A stretch of DNA of 64,000 bases from an uncultured delta proteobacterium (GCA_903835685.1 CAILNX010000037.1:62001-126000), one strand, 5' to 3'. Counted from the first letter of the stretch, positions 51,070 through 62,301 are shown. The notes: generated by a model from the sequence alone, not told the origin. A program made the numbers and translations.

Positions 51070-53469
51070 ATGACTCAGATTCCCGGGCCGTCCTGCTGCC
51101 AGGTCCTGCTGGCCAGCCCGCCCCACGCCACCCTGACCTATCTGCGCCCGGCCCGGTTCCCGGACCTGGCCGTGGGCCAGCGGGTGCTCGTGCCCATGGG
51201 CCGGTCCCTGCGCATGGGGCTCGTCACCTCCCTGGACGCGGCCCCGCCCGAGGGCGTGACCTTAAAGCCCCTGCTCTGGCCCCTGGAGACCCGGCCCCTG
51301 CTGGACGCCGACTACCTGGCCCTGGCCGGGGAGCTCTCAGCCCGCCAGATGGTCCCGGTGGGCCGCATCCTGGAAACCATCCTGCCCCTGCGCCTGCGCT
51401 CCCCCAAGGTCCTTTTTTCGGTTCCGGGCGAGAAGGGCCTCTCGGCCCTCAGTCCCAAGCGGCTGGCCGCCCTGCCCGAGGCCGAGCAGGACCGGCTGGC
51501 CGCGCTCTTCGCCCGGGGGGGCATGAAGATCCGCTCCCAGGCCCTGGCCGAGGCCGAAGAGGAGTACGTGAGCCTGGCCTCGGACCCGCCCTGGCGGGTG
51601 CGGCCCGGGGCCGTGCGGCAACTCGCGGTCCTGGAGTTTCTGTTGGAGCACGGCCCCCAACTGCGGGAGCGGGTGGCCACGGCCCTGGGGCCGGGCACGT
51701 CCGGGACCGTGGAGACCCTGGCCCGGCACGGCCTGGTGCGCGTGGGACCCCTGGACGAGGACCCGCTTTTGCCTCTGGAGCCTGAGGAAAGCGACCCGGA
51801 TTCCTGCGGCCCGGGCCGGGTGTGCACCCCGGATCAGGCCCAGGCCCTGGAAGGGCTTTTTGCGGCCCTGGACCTGGGCACGGCCCAGACCCGGCTGGTG
51901 TTCGGCATCACCGGCAGCGGCAAGACCCATCTCTATATGGAACTGGCCGCGCGTTGCCTGAATTCAGGCCGTTCGGTCCTGCTCCTGGCCCCGGAAATCG
52001 CCCTGGCCTTGTCCCTGTGGCGGGAGGCCAGCCGCCGTTTCCCGGACCTCCCGGTCATCTTCCATCACGGGTCTCAGACTCCGGCCCGTCGCGAGCGCAC
52101 CTTCACGGACCTGGCCTGGGACAAGGCCGGGGAGGGTGGCCCGGCCCTGGTGGTGGGCAGCCGCTCGGCCCTGTTCCTGCCCCTGCCCCGCCTGGGCCTG
52201 GTGGTCATGGACGAGGAGCACGACGAATCCTACAAGCAGGAGGAGCGGCTCTCCTACCAGTCCAAGGAAGTGGCCTATTTTCGGGCCAGTCGGGCGGGCG
52301 CGCTCCTGGTTCTGGGCTCGGCCACCCCGGACGTGAAGACCTTTCACGCGGCCCAGACCGGGGCCATCCCCGTGTATGTGCTGCGCAACCGGGTGGGCGC
52401 GGCCCGGCTGCCGGACATCCGCCTGGTGCCCATGAGCGGCAAGAACGCCCAGGACGAGCCCTTTGCCGCCGAGACCAAAGACCGTCTTCAATCAGTGCTC
52501 GCGGCCGGGGACCAGGCCATGGTCATGCTCAACCGCCGGGGCTACGCGCCTATGATGTATTGCTTGGAATGCGGCAAGGACAACGAGCGCGAGGCCGTGT
52601 ACCGCTGCCCGGAATGCAACGTGGGCATGACCTATCACAAGACCCGGGAGCGGCTGATCTGCCACTACTGCGGCCTGACCTACCCCTTTCCCGTGCCCTG
52701 CGCCAAATGCGGGGGGCTGTCCTTCCTGCCCTTGGGCGGCGGGACCCAGCATCTGGAGGAGACCCTGGAGGGCCTGGTTCCGGCCGGGACGAGCGTCCTG
52801 CGCCTGGACCGGGACTCCACCCGGCGGCAGGAGCGCCTGGAGGACATCCTGGGCAGCTTTTTGCGCGGCGAGGCCCAGGTCATGGTGGGCACCCAGATGC
52901 TCTCCAAGGGGCATCATTTCCCCAATGTGACCTTGGTGGTGGTGGCGGACGGGGATCTGGGCCTGAACCTCCCGGACTACCGGGCCTCGGAGCGTTCCTT
53001 CCAGCTCCTGGTCCAGGCGGCCGGCCGTTCGGGCCGGGGGGACAAGCCCGGGGAGGTGCTCATCCAGACCCGCAATCCCGGGCACGTGTTCTGGGATTTC
53101 GTGGTCAAGGGAGACTATGAGGCCTTTTATCAGCGGGAGATCGAGCTGCGCCGCAAGTACAACTATCCGCCCTTTGTGAAACTCGGGCTGATCCGCTTCA
53201 GCTATCCGGCCGAGTGGGCCGATGGCGCTCTGGTCCTGGGACAGGTGGCCAAGGGCGTGCGCGAGGCGGCTCGGGAACTCGGGGCCGTGGTCCTGGGTCC
53301 GGCCCCGGCCCCTTTAAGCCGACTCAAGGGACGCAACCGTTTTCACTGCCTGGTCAAGGCCCAGCGCTGGCCCACGGTGCGGGAGCTTTTCGCCCGGGTG
53401 GTCCGGGGCCTGCCCCGGAACAGCGATTTCCGGGCCCAGTTGGACCTGGACCCGGTGAACATGCTTTAA
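51070..53469 (+). CDS. priA: primosomal helicase PriA
   Basis: A 799-residue replication-restart helicase. The Walker A motif is FGITGSGKTHLY, and the DEEH box is MDEEHDESYKQEE. A zinc-binding segment holds eight Cys (YCLECGKDNEREAVYRCPEC plus CHYCGL and CAKCGG). Helicase motifs V/VI (MVGTQMLSKGHHFPNV, QAAGRSGRGDKPGEV) are intact. The N-terminal 3'-binding domain reads less typically but length is right. It starts 36 bases after galU. Its stop directly abuts the convergent stop of the small gene at 53470 with no base between them. Confidence 0.95.
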   Translation: MTQIPGPSCCQVLLASPPHATLTYLRPARFPDLAVGQRVLVPMGRSLRMGLVTSLDAAPPEGVTLKPLLWPLETRPLLDADYLALAGELSARQMVPVGRILETILPLRLRSPKVLFSVPGEKGLSALSPKRLAALPEAEQDRLAALFARGGMKIRSQALAEAEEEYVSLASDPPWRVRPGAVRQLAVLEFLLEHGPQLRERVATALGPGTSGTVETLARHGLVRVGPLDEDPLLPLEPEESDPDSCGPGRVCTPDQAQALEGLFAALDLGTAQTRLVFGITGSGKTHLYMELAARCLNSGRSVLLLAPEIALALSLWREASRRFPDLPVIFHHGSQTPARRERTFTDLAWDKAGEGGPALVVGSRSALFLPLPRLGLVVMDEEHDESYKQEERLSYQSKEVAYFRASRAGALLVLGSATPDVKTFHAAQTGAIPVYVLRNRVGAARLPDIRLVPMSGKNAQDEPFAAETKDRLQSVLAAGDQAMVMLNRRGYAPMMYCLECGKDNEREAVYRCPECNVGMTYHKTRERLICHYCGLTYPFPVPCAKCGGLSFLPLGGGTQHLEETLEGLVPAGTSVLRLDRDSTRRQERLEDILGSFLRGEAQVMVGTQMLSKGHHFPNVTLVVVADGDLGLNLPDYRASERSFQLLVQAAGRSGRGDKPGEVLIQTRNPGHVFWDFVVKGDYEAFYQREIELRRKYNYPPFVKLGLIRFSYPAEWADGALVLGQVAKGVREAARELGAVVLGPAPAPLSRLKGRNRFHCLVKAQRWPTVRELFARVVRGLPRNSDFRAQLDLDPVNML

Positions 53470-53670
53470 CTATTCCCCGTCTTCGTAGGAGGAATCCTCG
53501 GTGGGCTCGGCCTCGTCGGCCATCTCCTCGAGTTCCTCGGCCATTTCCTCCAGTCTCACGCCCATGCGGTCGTAATCCTCGGGAAATTCCTCTTCCATGT
53601 TCTCGGCGATGTCGCGCAGCTTGGTGGCGACGGTGAGGAGCTTTTCAGTGTAGTTGCGGCCTTTGGCCAT
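53470..53670 (-). CDS. small acidic coiled-coil protein
   Basis: A 66-residue protein, strongly acidic, with a helical heptad stretch (EKLLTVATKLRDIAENMEE and MGVRLEEMAEELEEMADEAE) and a C-terminal acidic tail. It is convergent and back-to-back with priA, and its ATG has an AAGGAGA-type ribosome-binding site (complement of TCTCCTT, about 53677-53683). I recognise no family. It could be a partner protein or a chaperone, but there is no direct evidence. Confidence 0.65.
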   Translation of the reverse strand: MAKGRNYTEKLLTVATKLRDIAENMEEEFPEDYDRMGVRLEEMAEELEEMADEAEPTEDSSYEDGE

Positions 53671-53811
53671 GCTGGTCTCCTTGTGGTCTGTGCCTTCCCG
53701 GCCTCGGGTTTCGCCGCGCTCATGGCCCGACGAGAAAGGCTCTTAGTCGAAGCTCGACAAAGATACAAGGGCGCTCGGCACCCCTTTTCCGGGGAACTGC
53801 AAAAAACTGGG

Positions 53812-56800
53812 CTAGGGACTCCCGGCTCCGCTTTCGGCCGGATGCAGGGAGGGCGGAGGCGTCTTGCGGCCCTTGCGCCGGGCGTCCAGGAAGAGCCGGA
53901 AGCGGTCCATGTACAAATAGACCACGGGCGTGGTGTACAGGGTCAACACCTGGCTGAAGACCAGGCCGCCGATGATGGTGATGCCCAAGGGCCGCCTCAG
54001 CTCAGCGCCCGCGCCTATGCCCATGGCCAGGGGGAATGCGCCCAGCAGGGCGGCCATGGTGGTCATCATGATGGGCCGAAAGCGCAGCAGGCAGGCCCGG
54101 AAGATGGCCTCCTCCGGGGAGAGTCCGTCCCGGCGTTCGGCTTCCAGGGCGAAGTCCACCATCATGATCCCGTTCTTCTTCACGATGCCGATGAGCAGAA
54201 TGATGCCGATGAGCGCGATGACGCTTAAGTCCGTGTTGAAAATGAGCAGGGCCAGCACCGCGCCCACTCCGGCCGAGGGCAGGGTGGACAGGATGGTGAT
54301 GGGGTGGATGTAACTTTCGTAGAGCACGCCGAGCACGATGTACACGGTGATCAGGGCGGCCAGGATGAGCAGGGGCTGGTTGGCCAGGGAGGCCATGAAG
54401 GCCTGGGCCGTGCCCTGGAAGCTGCCCCGGACGTTTGCGGGCAGGCCCAACTCCCGGGAGGCCTCCTCGATGGAGGCCACGGCCTGGCCCAGGGCCACGC
54501 CCGGGGCCAGGTTGAAGGAAATGGTGGTGGAGGGGAACTGGCTCTGGTGGTTCACGGCCAGGGTGGTGAAGCGCGGCTCGTAGCGGGTGAACACCGAAAG
54601 AGGGGTCAGCTTGCCCGAGGAGGTGGGGACCCGGATGTCGCGCAAGGTTTCCGGGCTTTGCCAATACTTGGGGGCCACTTCCATGACCACGTGGTACTGG
54701 TTGAGCAGGGTGTAGGTGATGGACACCTGGCGCTGGCCAAAGGCGTCGGCCAGGGTGTCGTCCAGAAGCTTGGGACTGATGCCCATGCGGGAGGCCGTGT
54801 CCCGGTCCAGGGTCAGCCAGGATTGCAGGCCCTTGTCCTGCTGGTCGGAATTCACGTCCACAAGCTGGGGCAGGGTGCGCATCTTGACCAGCAGGCGCTG
54901 GCCCCAGGCGCTCAAGTCCCCGATGCTGTCGCTTTGCAGGGTGTACTGGTACAGGGCGTTGCTGCCCCGGCCGCCCACGCGCAGGTCCTGGACCATCTGC
55001 ATGAAGGTGGGCGCGCCTGGCACCTCGGCCAGGCGGCGGCGTAACCGGCCGAGCATGGCGTCCACGGTGCCAGTGCGCTGGTCATAGGGCTTTAGGGTGA
55101 TGAACATGCGCGCGGTGTTGGTGGTGGACCCGCCGCCCCCGCCCCCGCCCGAGAATCCGGCCACGTACTCCACGTCCGGGTCGGTCTTGATGATGTCGGC
55201 CACTTCCTTGAGCTTGTCCCGCATGGCCTGGAAGGAGATGTCCTGAGCGGCCTGGATGGCGGCCATGGCCCGGCCCACGTCCTGCTGGGGAAAGAAGCCC
55301 TTGGGCACCAGCATGTACAGGTACACGTTCATGACCACGGTGATCGCGATGAGAACGAGCATGAAGCGGGAGTGGCGCAAGGCCCAGCGCAGGCTTTTTT
55401 CGTAAGAGGAGTGCATCCAGACGAAGATGCGCTCGGTCTGGTGGTAGAGACGGCCGTGGGTCCTTTTCCCGTTGCCCTTGAGCAGGGTGGCGCACATCAT
55501 GGGCGTGACGGTCAGGGACAGGAGCAGGGAGACCATGATGGCTGCGGACATGGTCATGGCGAATTCCCGAAAGAGCCGACCGACCATGCCGCCCATGAGC
55601 AGGATGGGGATGAACACGGCCACCAGGGAGATGCTCATGGACAGGACCGTGAACGAGATTTCCCCGGCCCCGGTCAGGGCCGCCTGCATGGGAGAAGCCC
55701 CGTTCTCCATGTGCCGGGTGATGTTTTCCAGGACCACGATGGCGTCGTCCACCACGAACCCCGTGGCGATGGTCAGGGCCATGAGGGACAGGTTGTCCAG
55801 GGAGTAGTCCAGGAGGTACATGACCGCAAAGGTCCCCACCAGAGAGGCCACCACGGCCACCCCGGGGATGATGGTGGCCCGCAAGTCCCGCAGGAAGATG
55901 AAGACCACCAGGATGACCAGGCAGCAGGAGAGCAGCAGGGATATCTCCACGTGCTTCAGGGAGTTGCGGATGGGCGGGGTGCGGTCCAGGACCACGTCCA
56001 TGTTGATGCTCTCGGGCAGGGTGGCCTTCAAATGCGGGAGCAGGGCCCGGACGTTGTCCACGGTCTGGATGATGTTGGCCCCGGGCTGGCGGAAGACCAC
56101 CAGCATGACCGCCGGTTCTCCGTTCACCAGTCCGACCGTGCGCACGTCCTCCACGGACTGCTCCACTGTGGCCACGTCGGCCAGGCGCACGGCGGCCCCG
56201 GAGCGGTAGGCCAGGATCAGGGGTTCGTACTGCCAGGCCTCGTGCAACTGGTCGTTGGCCTCGATCTCCCAGGCCCGGTCCCCGGCGGAAATCTGGCCCT
56301 TGGGCCGGTTCACGTTGGTCTTGGCCAGGGTGCCGCGCACGTCCTCCAGGCTGATCTCGTACTTGTTCAAGGCCGTGGGATTGAGCGACACGCGCACGGC
56401 CGGAAGCGATCCGCCGCCGACGAAAACCTGGCCCACGCCAGGCACCTGGGCCAGCTTCTGCTGGAGGTAGGTGGAGGCCAGGTCGTAGATCTCGGGCTTG
56501 GACTTGAACTTGGAGGTCAGGGCCAGGATGAGGATGGGCGCGTCGGCCGGATTCACCTTGCGGTAGGTGGGGTTGTTGGGAAGATTGGCCGGGAGGAATC
56601 CCCGGGCCGCGTTGATGGCCGCCTGCACGTCCCGGGCCGCGCCGTCGATGTTGCGGTCCAGGTCGAATTGCAGGGTGATGCTGGTGCTGCCCCGGTAGCT
56701 GGTGGAGGTCATTTCCGTGACCCCGGCGATGCGGCCGAACTGGCGCTCCAGCGGCGCGGCCACGGCCGTGGCCATGGTTTCCGGGTCGGCCCCGGGCAGG

Positions 56801-56949
56801 GCCGCCTGCACCGAGATGGTCGGGAAATCCACCTGGGGCAGGGGCGAGACCGGGAGCAGGCGAAAAGCCATGGCCCCGGCCAGGACCAGGCCGATGGTCA
56901 TGAGGGTGGTGGCCACGGGCCGCCGGATGAAATGGGTGGAGAAGCTCAT
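53812..56949 (-). CDS. mdtC: RND multidrug/metal efflux inner-membrane pump (MdtC-like)
   Basis: A 1045-residue RND transporter with the characteristic N-terminal [20 protein letters not shown], a large periplasmic porter domain, the [20 protein letters not shown] segment carrying the membrane acidic pair (DD) of the proton-relay site, and a second symmetric half. About 12 membrane helices are expected. It starts where mdtB stops (ATGA overlap at 56946-56949), so the pair is co-translated and likely forms a heterotrimer, as MdtB/MdtC do. Substrate unknown: bile salts, novobiocin or metals are family options. Confidence 0.95.
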   Translation of the reverse strand: MSFSTHFIRRPVATTLMTIGLVLAGAMAFRLLPVSPLPQVDFPTISVQAALPGADPETMATAVAAPLERQFGRIAGVTEMTSTSYRGSTSITLQFDLDRNIDGAARDVQAAINAARGFLPANLPNNPTYRKVNPADAPILILALTSKFKSKPEIYDLASTYLQQKLAQVPGVGQVFVGGGSLPAVRVSLNPTALNKYEISLEDVRGTLAKTNVNRPKGQISAGDRAWEIEANDQLHEAWQYEPLILAYRSGAAVRLADVATVEQSVEDVRTVGLVNGEPAVMLVVFRQPGANIIQTVDNVRALLPHLKATLPESINMDVVLDRTPPIRNSLKHVEISLLLSCCLVILVVFIFLRDLRATIIPGVAVVASLVGTFAVMYLLDYSLDNLSLMALTIATGFVVDDAIVVLENITRHMENGASPMQAALTGAGEISFTVLSMSISLVAVFIPILLMGGMVGRLFREFAMTMSAAIMVSLLLSLTVTPMMCATLLKGNGKRTHGRLYHQTERIFVWMHSSYEKSLRWALRHSRFMLVLIAITVVMNVYLYMLVPKGFFPQQDVGRAMAAIQAAQDISFQAMRDKLKEVADIIKTDPDVEYVAGFSGGGGGGGSTTNTARMFITLKPYDQRTGTVDAMLGRLRRRLAEVPGAPTFMQMVQDLRVGGRGSNALYQYTLQSDSIGDLSAWGQRLLVKMRTLPQLVDVNSDQQDKGLQSWLTLDRDTASRMGISPKLLDDTLADAFGQRQVSITYTLLNQYHVVMEVAPKYWQSPETLRDIRVPTSSGKLTPLSVFTRYEPRFTTLAVNHQSQFPSTTISFNLAPGVALGQAVASIEEASRELGLPANVRGSFQGTAQAFMASLANQPLLILAALITVYIVLGVLYESYIHPITILSTLPSAGVGAVLALLIFNTDLSVIALIGIILLIGIVKKNGIMMVDFALEAERRDGLSPEEAIFRACLLRFRPIMMTTMAALLGAFPLAMGIGAGAELRRPLGITIIGGLVFSQVLTLYTTPVVYLYMDRFRLFLDARRKGRKTPPPSLHPAESGAGSP

Positions 56950-59900
56950 GGCCTGGGAGCGTCGGCCTTGTGCTCGCCCATGTGCCCACCCATGTGCCCA
57001 CCCGTGTGCCCACCCGTGTGCCCAGTCGTATGTCCGGACTGGGCCGGGGCCTGGCCGCGCACCCGCCGGGCCAGCCGGTCAAAGGCCAGGTAGATGACCG
57101 GGGTGGTGTACAGGGTGAGTATCTGGCTGATGACCAGGCCGCCGATGATGGTGATGCCCAAGGGGCGGCGCAGCTCCGAGCCCACGCCCGTGCCCAGGGC
57201 CAGGGGCAATGCCCCGAGCAGGGCGGCCATGGTGGTCATCATGATGGGCCGAAAGCGCAGCAGACAGGCCTGGTAGATGGCCTCCTCCGGGCTCTTGCCC
57301 TCTTCGCGCTCGGCGTCGAGGGCGAAGTCCACCATCATGATTCCGTTCTTCTTCACGATGCCGATCAAGAGGATGATGCCGATGACCGAGATGACCCCTA
57401 AGTCGGTCTTGAAGAGCATGAGGGCCAGCACCGCGCCCACCCCGGCCGAGGGCAGGGTGGATAGGATGGTGATGGGGTGGATGTAGCTCTCGTACATGAC
57501 CCCGAGCACGATATACACGGTGACCAGGGCGGCCAGGATGAGCAGGGGTTGGTTGCCCAGGGAGGACATGAAGGCCTGGGCCGTGCCCTGGAAGCTGCCC
57601 TGGATGCTCTCGGGAATGCCCAGGTCCTGGCTGACCTCCTGCACGGCCTTGACCGCATGCCCCAGGGACATGCCCTGGGCCACGTTGAAGGAGGTGGTCA
57701 CGGCCGGGAACTGGCCCTGGCGGCTGATGACCAGGGGACCGGTGGTCTCGGTCATGCGGGTCACGGCCGAGAGGGGCACGGGCTTGCCGTCGGTTCCGCG
57801 CAAATAGATGTTGTCGAAGCTGGAAAACCCTTTCTGCATCTCGGCCGCAGCGGTGAGCACCACCCGGTACTGGTTCAGTTCGGTGAAAATGGTGGAGACC
57901 TGGCGCTGGCCAAAGGCGTCGTACAGGGTGTCGTCGATCTGCTGCGGGGTGATGCCCAGGCGTGAGGCCGTGGCCCGGTCGATGGTCAGGTACACCCGGG
58001 GTCCCTTGTCCAACTGGTCGCTGCCCACGTCCAGAAGCTCGGGCCGCTTGCGCATGGATTCGACCAGCCTGGGCGCCCAGATGTTCAGCTCCTCGGAATT
58101 GGGGGCCTCCAGGGTGTACTGGTACTGGGTCCGGCTGACCCGGGCGTCCACGCTCAAGTCCTGCACGGCCTGCATGTACAGGACGATGCCGTCCACCTCG
58201 GCCAGGGCCGGGGTCAGGCGGCGGATGACCCCTTCCACGGTCTCCGGCCGTTCTTCCAAGGACTTCAAATTGATGAGGATGCGGCCGCTGTTCAGGGAGG
58301 TGTTGGTCCCGTCGATGCCGATGAAGGAGGACACGCTCTCCACGGCCGGGTCTTTTAGGATCACAGCCGCCAGGGCCTGCTGGCGTTCGGCCATGGCCGC
58401 AAAGGAGATGGACTGGGGGGCCTCGGAGATGCCCTGGATGAGCCCGGTGTCCTGGACCGGGAAAAAGCCCTTGGGGATGATGATGTACAGGACCACGGTC
58501 AGGGCCAGGGTGGCCACGGCCACGACCAGGGTGGCGCTCTGATGCCCCAGGACCCAGGTCAGGGTGCGGCCGTAGGCCTCGATGATCCGGTCGAACATGC
58601 GCTGGGTGGAGGAGAAGAAGCGGCCGCCGCCGTCCTCGGGCACGTGCTTCAAAATGCGCGCGCACATCATGGGCGTGAGCGTCAGCGAGACCACGGCCGA
58701 GATGAGGATGGTCACGCCCAGCGTTACCGCGAACTCCCGAAAGAGCCGTCCCACCACGTCGCCCATGAACAAAAGCGGGATGAGCACGGCGATCAGGGAG
58801 ATGGTCAGGGACAGAATGGTGAACCCGATCTGCTTGGAGCCTTTGAGGGCCGCCTCCAGGGGGGGCATGCCCTGTTCCACGTAGCGGCTCACGTTCTCGA
58901 TCATGACGATGGCGTCGTCCACCACGAATCCGGTGGAGATGGTCAGGGCCATGAGCGAGAGGTTGTTCAGGCTAAATCCCATGAGATACATGATCCCGAA
59001 GGTGCCCACCAGGGACAGGGGTACGGCCACGCTGGGAATGGTCGTGGCCGGGAGGTTGCGCAGGAACACGTAGATGACCATGACCACCAGGACCACGGCG
59101 AACAGGAGCTCGATCTGCACGTCCGTGACCGAGGCCCGGATGGTGGTGGTCCGATCCGTGAGCACGGACACGTTCACGGCCGAGGGCAGGGAGCTTTGCA
59201 ACTGGGGCAGGAGCTTCTTGATCCGGTCCACCACCTCGATGACATTGGCTCCGGGCTGGCGCTGGATGTTCATGATCACGGCCGGGGTCTTGTCCTTCCA
59301 GGCCGCCTGGCGCAGGTCCTCGGCCCCGTCCACCACCTCGGCCACGTCGGACAGGCGCACGGGCGCGCCGTTCTTGTAAGCCACGATAAGGGGTTTGTAT
59401 TCCTCGCTAGAGAAAAGCTGGTCGTTGGCCCCGATGATGGAGGCCTGGCGGGGGCCGTCGAAGCTGCCCTTGGCCTGGTCCACGTTGGCCTGGGAAATGG
59501 CCGTGCGCAGGTCCTCCAGGGTCAGGCCGAAGGAGGCCAGGGCCGTGGGATTGGCATGCACGCGCACGGCCGGGCGCTGGCCGCCGCTCAAGCTCACCAG
59601 GCCCACGCCCGGGAGCTGGGATATCTTCTGGGCGAAACGGGTGTCGGCCAGGTCCTCGACCTTGGGCAGGGGCAGGGTGTCCGAGGAAAGCGCCAGGGTC
59701 AGGATGGGCGCGTCGGCCGGGTTCACCTTGCTGTACACCGGGGGCGTGGGCAGGTCCTTGGGCAGGAAGGTGAAGGCCGCGTTGATGGCCGCCTGGACCT
59801 GCTGTTCGGCCACGTCCAGGTTCAGCTCCAGGGAGAACTGCATGGTGATGACCGAACTGCCGCTGGACGAGGCCGAGGTCATCTGGGTCAGGCCGGGCAT

Positions 59901-60119
59901 CTGCCCGAACTGGCGCTCCAGGGGGGCGGTGACCGAGGAGGCCATGACGTCCGGGCTCGCGCCCGGATAAAAGGTGCGCACCTGAATGGTGGGATAGTCC
60001 ACCTGGGGCAGGGCGGCCACGGGAAGCTGGCGGTAGGCCACGGCCCCGGCCAGGATGATGGCCACCATGAGCAGGGTGGTGGCCACGGGCCGCATGATGA
60101 ACGGTTGGGACAGGTTCAT
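56946..60119 (-). CDS. mdtB: RND efflux inner-membrane pump (MdtB-like) with His-rich C-terminal tail
   Basis: A 1057-residue RND transporter. The N-terminal [19 protein letters not shown], the [19 protein letters not shown] acidic pair and the duplicated porter and membrane halves are all present, so it is the MdtB partner of mdtC. After the last membrane helix comes an extra tail with repeated GHTG/GHMG units (His at every fourth position). It is encoded by a 12-bp tandem repeat at 56972-57031 and is not a normal RND feature. The tail could bind metal ions and so fits a metal-efflux role. It overlaps mdtA and mdtC by four bases each. Confidence 0.95.
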   Translation of the reverse strand: MNLSQPFIMRPVATTLLMVAIILAGAVAYRQLPVAALPQVDYPTIQVRTFYPGASPDVMASSVTAPLERQFGQMPGLTQMTSASSSGSSVITMQFSLELNLDVAEQQVQAAINAAFTFLPKDLPTPPVYSKVNPADAPILTLALSSDTLPLPKVEDLADTRFAQKISQLPGVGLVSLSGGQRPAVRVHANPTALASFGLTLEDLRTAISQANVDQAKGSFDGPRQASIIGANDQLFSSEEYKPLIVAYKNGAPVRLSDVAEVVDGAEDLRQAAWKDKTPAVIMNIQRQPGANVIEVVDRIKKLLPQLQSSLPSAVNVSVLTDRTTTIRASVTDVQIELLFAVVLVVMVIYVFLRNLPATTIPSVAVPLSLVGTFGIMYLMGFSLNNLSLMALTISTGFVVDDAIVMIENVSRYVEQGMPPLEAALKGSKQIGFTILSLTISLIAVLIPLLFMGDVVGRLFREFAVTLGVTILISAVVSLTLTPMMCARILKHVPEDGGGRFFSSTQRMFDRIIEAYGRTLTWVLGHQSATLVVAVATLALTVVLYIIIPKGFFPVQDTGLIQGISEAPQSISFAAMAERQQALAAVILKDPAVESVSSFIGIDGTNTSLNSGRILINLKSLEERPETVEGVIRRLTPALAEVDGIVLYMQAVQDLSVDARVSRTQYQYTLEAPNSEELNIWAPRLVESMRKRPELLDVGSDQLDKGPRVYLTIDRATASRLGITPQQIDDTLYDAFGQRQVSTIFTELNQYRVVLTAAAEMQKGFSSFDNIYLRGTDGKPVPLSAVTRMTETTGPLVISRQGQFPAVTTSFNVAQGMSLGHAVKAVQEVSQDLGIPESIQGSFQGTAQAFMSSLGNQPLLILAALVTVYIVLGVMYESYIHPITILSTLPSAGVGAVLALMLFKTDLGVISVIGIILLIGIVKKNGIMMVDFALDAEREEGKSPEEAIYQACLLRFRPIMMTTMAALLGALPLALGTGVGSELRRPLGITIIGGLVISQILTLYTTPVIYLAFDRLARRVRGQAPAQSGHTTGHTGGHTGGHMGGHMGEHKADAPRP
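56972..57031. repeat. 12-bp tandem repeat coding the His-rich tail of the MdtB-like pump
   Basis: Five units of GCCCACCCxTGT-like sequence (the second to fourth differ by a single base, the outer two are more diverged). Each codes four residues on the minus strand. It is a simple VNTR-like element inside a coding region and may vary in copy number between strains. Confidence 0.85.
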
Positions 60120-61288
60120 GATGCTTTCTTGTCCTTGGCCCCGTCCTGTCCCTTGACGTCAACCTGGGAGCCCTCGCGCAGCCGGTCCGCGCCTTCGATG
60201 ACCACGCTTTCTCCGCCAGACAGGCCCTCCTCGACCACGGTCAGGCCATCGCTCAAGGCCCCGATCCGGATGTTTCGGGCGGTCACGGTTGCGTCGGGCT
60301 GGATCAGGTAGACGAAGGTCCCCTGGGGGCCGCGTTGGACCGCTGCGGCCGGGATGACCACCACCGAGGGGAGCACGGCCACCCGCATGCGCACATTGAC
60401 GAACTGGTTGGGAAACAGGGCGGCGTCTCCATTGGAGAAGGTGGCCTTGAGCTTGACCGTGCCGGTGTTCACGTCGATCTGGTTGTCCATGGTCAGGAGA
60501 TAGCCGTCGGAAAGCTTGCGTTTCTGCTCTCGGTCCAGGGCCTCCACCGGGAGTTTTTCCCCGGAGAGCAGGCGTTCGCTCACCTGGGGCAGGCTGTCCT
60601 CGGCAATGGTGAAGACCACGCTGATGGGGTCGAACTGGGTGATGACCAGAAGCCCGCCCGCGTCCGAGGCCCGGACCATGTTCCCCGGGTCCACCAGGCG
60701 CAGGCCCACCCGGCCGTCAAGGGGCGAGGTGATCCGGCTGAAGGTGATCTGGAGCTTGGCCGTATCGATCTGGGCCTGGTCGGACTTGACCGCGCCATCG
60801 TACTGGTGGACCAGGGACAACTGGGTGTCGGCCTGTTGTTTGGCGATGTAGTCCTGGCCCGCGAGGCTCTGGTAGCGGGCCAGGTCCACCTTGGCGTTCT
60901 CCAGGAGAGCCCGGTCCCGGGCCATCTGGCCCTCGGCCTGGGAGAGCTGGACCTGGAAGGGTCGGGGATCGATCTGGGCCAGAAGCTCACCCTTTTTCAC
61001 CGGCTGACCTTCGTTCACCGGAACCTGCATGAGCTCCCCGTCCACCCGGCTCTTGACCGTCACGGTGTTGAAGGGCACCACGGACCCGAGCCCGGACAGG
61101 GAGATGTTCACGTCCTGGCGCTTGGCCTGGTCGGCCACCACCGGGGAGCGGCGCACGGGCGGGCCGGACTTCTTCTCGGTCCCCGAGGACGGCCCGAAGC
61201 CGAAATAGGCTCCGGCCCCCAGGGCGCAGGCCAGCACCAGCAGCAACCAAATCGTGAGCGACCGCCCGAGGCGGCGAGGTTCAGACAT
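60116..61288 (-). CDS. mdtA: RND efflux membrane fusion protein (MdtA-like)
   Basis: A 390-residue periplasmic adaptor. A membrane-anchor helix at about 11-28 ([19 protein letters not shown]) is followed by a lipoyl/barrel-sandwich hybrid ([40 protein letters not shown]), an alpha-helical hairpin and beta-barrel/MPD domains ([31 protein letters not shown]). It bridges the pump to an outer-membrane TolC-type channel encoded elsewhere. Its stop overlaps mdtB by four bases. The start ATG 61288 has AGGA about nine bases upstream. A promoter is present at 61449-61477. Confidence 0.93.
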   Translation of the reverse strand: MSEPRRLGRSLTIWLLLVLACALGAGAYFGFGPSSGTEKKSGPPVRRSPVVADQAKRQDVNISLSGLGSVVPFNTVTVKSRVDGELMQVPVNEGQPVKKGELLAQIDPRPFQVQLSQAEGQMARDRALLENAKVDLARYQSLAGQDYIAKQQADTQLSLVHQYDGAVKSDQAQIDTAKLQITFSRITSPLDGRVGLRLVDPGNMVRASDAGGLLVITQFDPISVVFTIAEDSLPQVSERLLSGEKLPVEALDREQKRKLSDGYLLTMDNQIDVNTGTVKLKATFSNGDAALFPNQFVNVRMRVAVLPSVVVIPAAAVQRGPQGTFVYLIQPDATVTARNIRIGALSDGLTVVEEGLSGGESVVIEGADRLREGSQVDVKGQDGAKDKKAS

Positions 61289-61448
61289 AAGGGTATCCTG
61301 TCATCCTGAGTGGCGGTCCCGGCGGCTGGCTTGCGCCAACCATCCGGCCCGGGAGGGGGAGGTCCGGTCCGTGTCCATACTGTTCCGTCAGCCCTGCCTG
61401 CACAGACAGGGGAGTTCCGGCCAGGCCAATGCGCGCCCGAATGGTGCT

Positions 61449-61477
61449 ATTTTACGGGCGAAGAGCCCGGGATGCAA
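61449..61477 (-). promoter_or_regulatory. promoter of the mdtABC-like operon with a palindrome in the spacer
   Basis: On the minus strand, TTGCAT (61477-61472), 17 bases, TAAAAT (61454-61449) form a housekeeping-type promoter (-10 matches 5/6). The spacer holds an inverted repeat of arms CGGGC and GCCCG with 5-base spacing (61455-61469). This is a natural repressor site. The start would be near 61442, giving a leader of about 150 bases. The remainder of the 312-base gap between the sensor gene and mdtA shows no other gene or clear element. Confidence 0.6.
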
Positions 61478-61600
61478 GTCTTTCATTGTCAGGGAGGTAG
61501 GACAACCCTGTGATTTGTTACAAAATCCTGTCCAACAGAAAATAGCGGCCAGACAGGGAGGGGCCAGCCTCTCTTCCAGGGGTACGGAATCGTTGCCCAG

Positions 61601-61993
61601 CTAGGATTTGGTGGCGTTGGCCGACTCGTGCCGACGCTTGCGCTTGGCCTCCATCTCCTTGAACTTCTGGACCTGGTCGGGGCGCAGCAGGTCCAGGATG
61701 CCGGGCTTGGCCTCTTCGAACAATTTCTTGATTTCCGGTTCAGCCTGGCGGCGTATCGCCCGGATCTTCTCATGGAGCTCGGTCATGAGGGGCTCCATGC
61801 GCTCGCGCTGGGCCTGGTCCAGGTCCAGGTCGGCCATGAATTTGCGTTTCATGTGCTCGTGGAAGGCGCTGGTGCCACCCTCGACCATGCTGGCCAGGTA
61901 TTTCTTGTGGTACTGGTTGATGACACTTGCGCCCAGGACTAGGCCCAGGACAAAGACCGCCAGCGTCCAGAGCATCTGTTTGCCGCTGTTCAC
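61601..61993 (-). CDS. membrane-anchored periplasmic sensor, CnrX/Spy-like
   Basis: A 130-residue protein. An N-terminal membrane helix (MLWTLAVFVLGLVLGASVI) anchors a helical periplasmic part (FMADLDLDQAQRERMEPLMT, then LHEKIRAIRRQAEPEIKKLF, then LLRPDQVQKFKEMEAKRK). The LRPDQ-type segment resembles the LTxxQ motif of CnrX and Spy/CpxP. CnrX-type proteins detect cobalt or nickel and release an anti-sigma factor. It is third in an overlapping trio behind a sigma and an anti-sigma gene (ATGA overlap at 61990-61993), which is the layout of metal-sensing cnr-type systems. His residues (YHKK, FHEHM) near the anchor could be metal ligands. Confidence 0.8.
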   Translation of the reverse strand: MNSGKQMLWTLAVFVLGLVLGASVINQYHKKYLASMVEGGTSAFHEHMKRKFMADLDLDQAQRERMEPLMTELHEKIRAIRRQAEPEIKKLFEEAKPGILDLLRPDQVQKFKEMEAKRKRRHESANATKS

Positions 61994-62301
61994 AAAGGAC
62001 CTCCGGGCAGGACGAATTCCGTGGTTTCCAAGTCAAAGAGGCTGGTCATGCCCCCGGCCAGGTCCAGGACCGGATCGCCGGGTCCCAGGAAGAACCAGGC
62101 CAGGATCAGGCAGGAGGCGGCCAGCACAAAGGCGGTCTTCCACCGCTCCCAGAGCGTGGACAGGGGGAGGGTCTGGATGGTGCGGACCTTGATCCGGCGC
62201 AGGACCCGGTCCTCGAATCCCGGCTCAAGAGTGGTCAGGTCCGGACGGGCCTTGCGGGCCAGGGAGAAGAGACGCCCAAGTTCATCCTGTTCTGCCATCA
62301 T
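61990..62301 (-). CDS. single-pass membrane anti-sigma factor-like protein
   Basis: A 103-residue protein: a helical cytosolic N-terminus (about 1-53), one membrane helix at about 55-72 (AFVLAASCLILAWFFLG) and a short periplasmic end. It fits a CnrY-type minimal anti-sigma factor rather than a zinc-binding RsgI/ChrR type (no HxxxCxxC is seen). ATG 62301 has GGAGG six bases upstream. It overlaps the sigma gene by 20 bases and the sensor gene by four. Together they form one translational unit. Confidence 0.8.
   Translation of the reverse strand: MMAEQDELGRLFSLARKARPDLTTLEPGFEDRVLRRIKVRTIQTLPLSTLWERWKTAFVLAASCLILAWFFLGPGDPVLDLAGGMTSLFDLETTEFVLPGGPL

Noticed and set aside
53812-60311. Several long plus-strand frames opposite the RND genes.
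   Set aside because: They are antisense products of high GC content and lack motifs and start signals.
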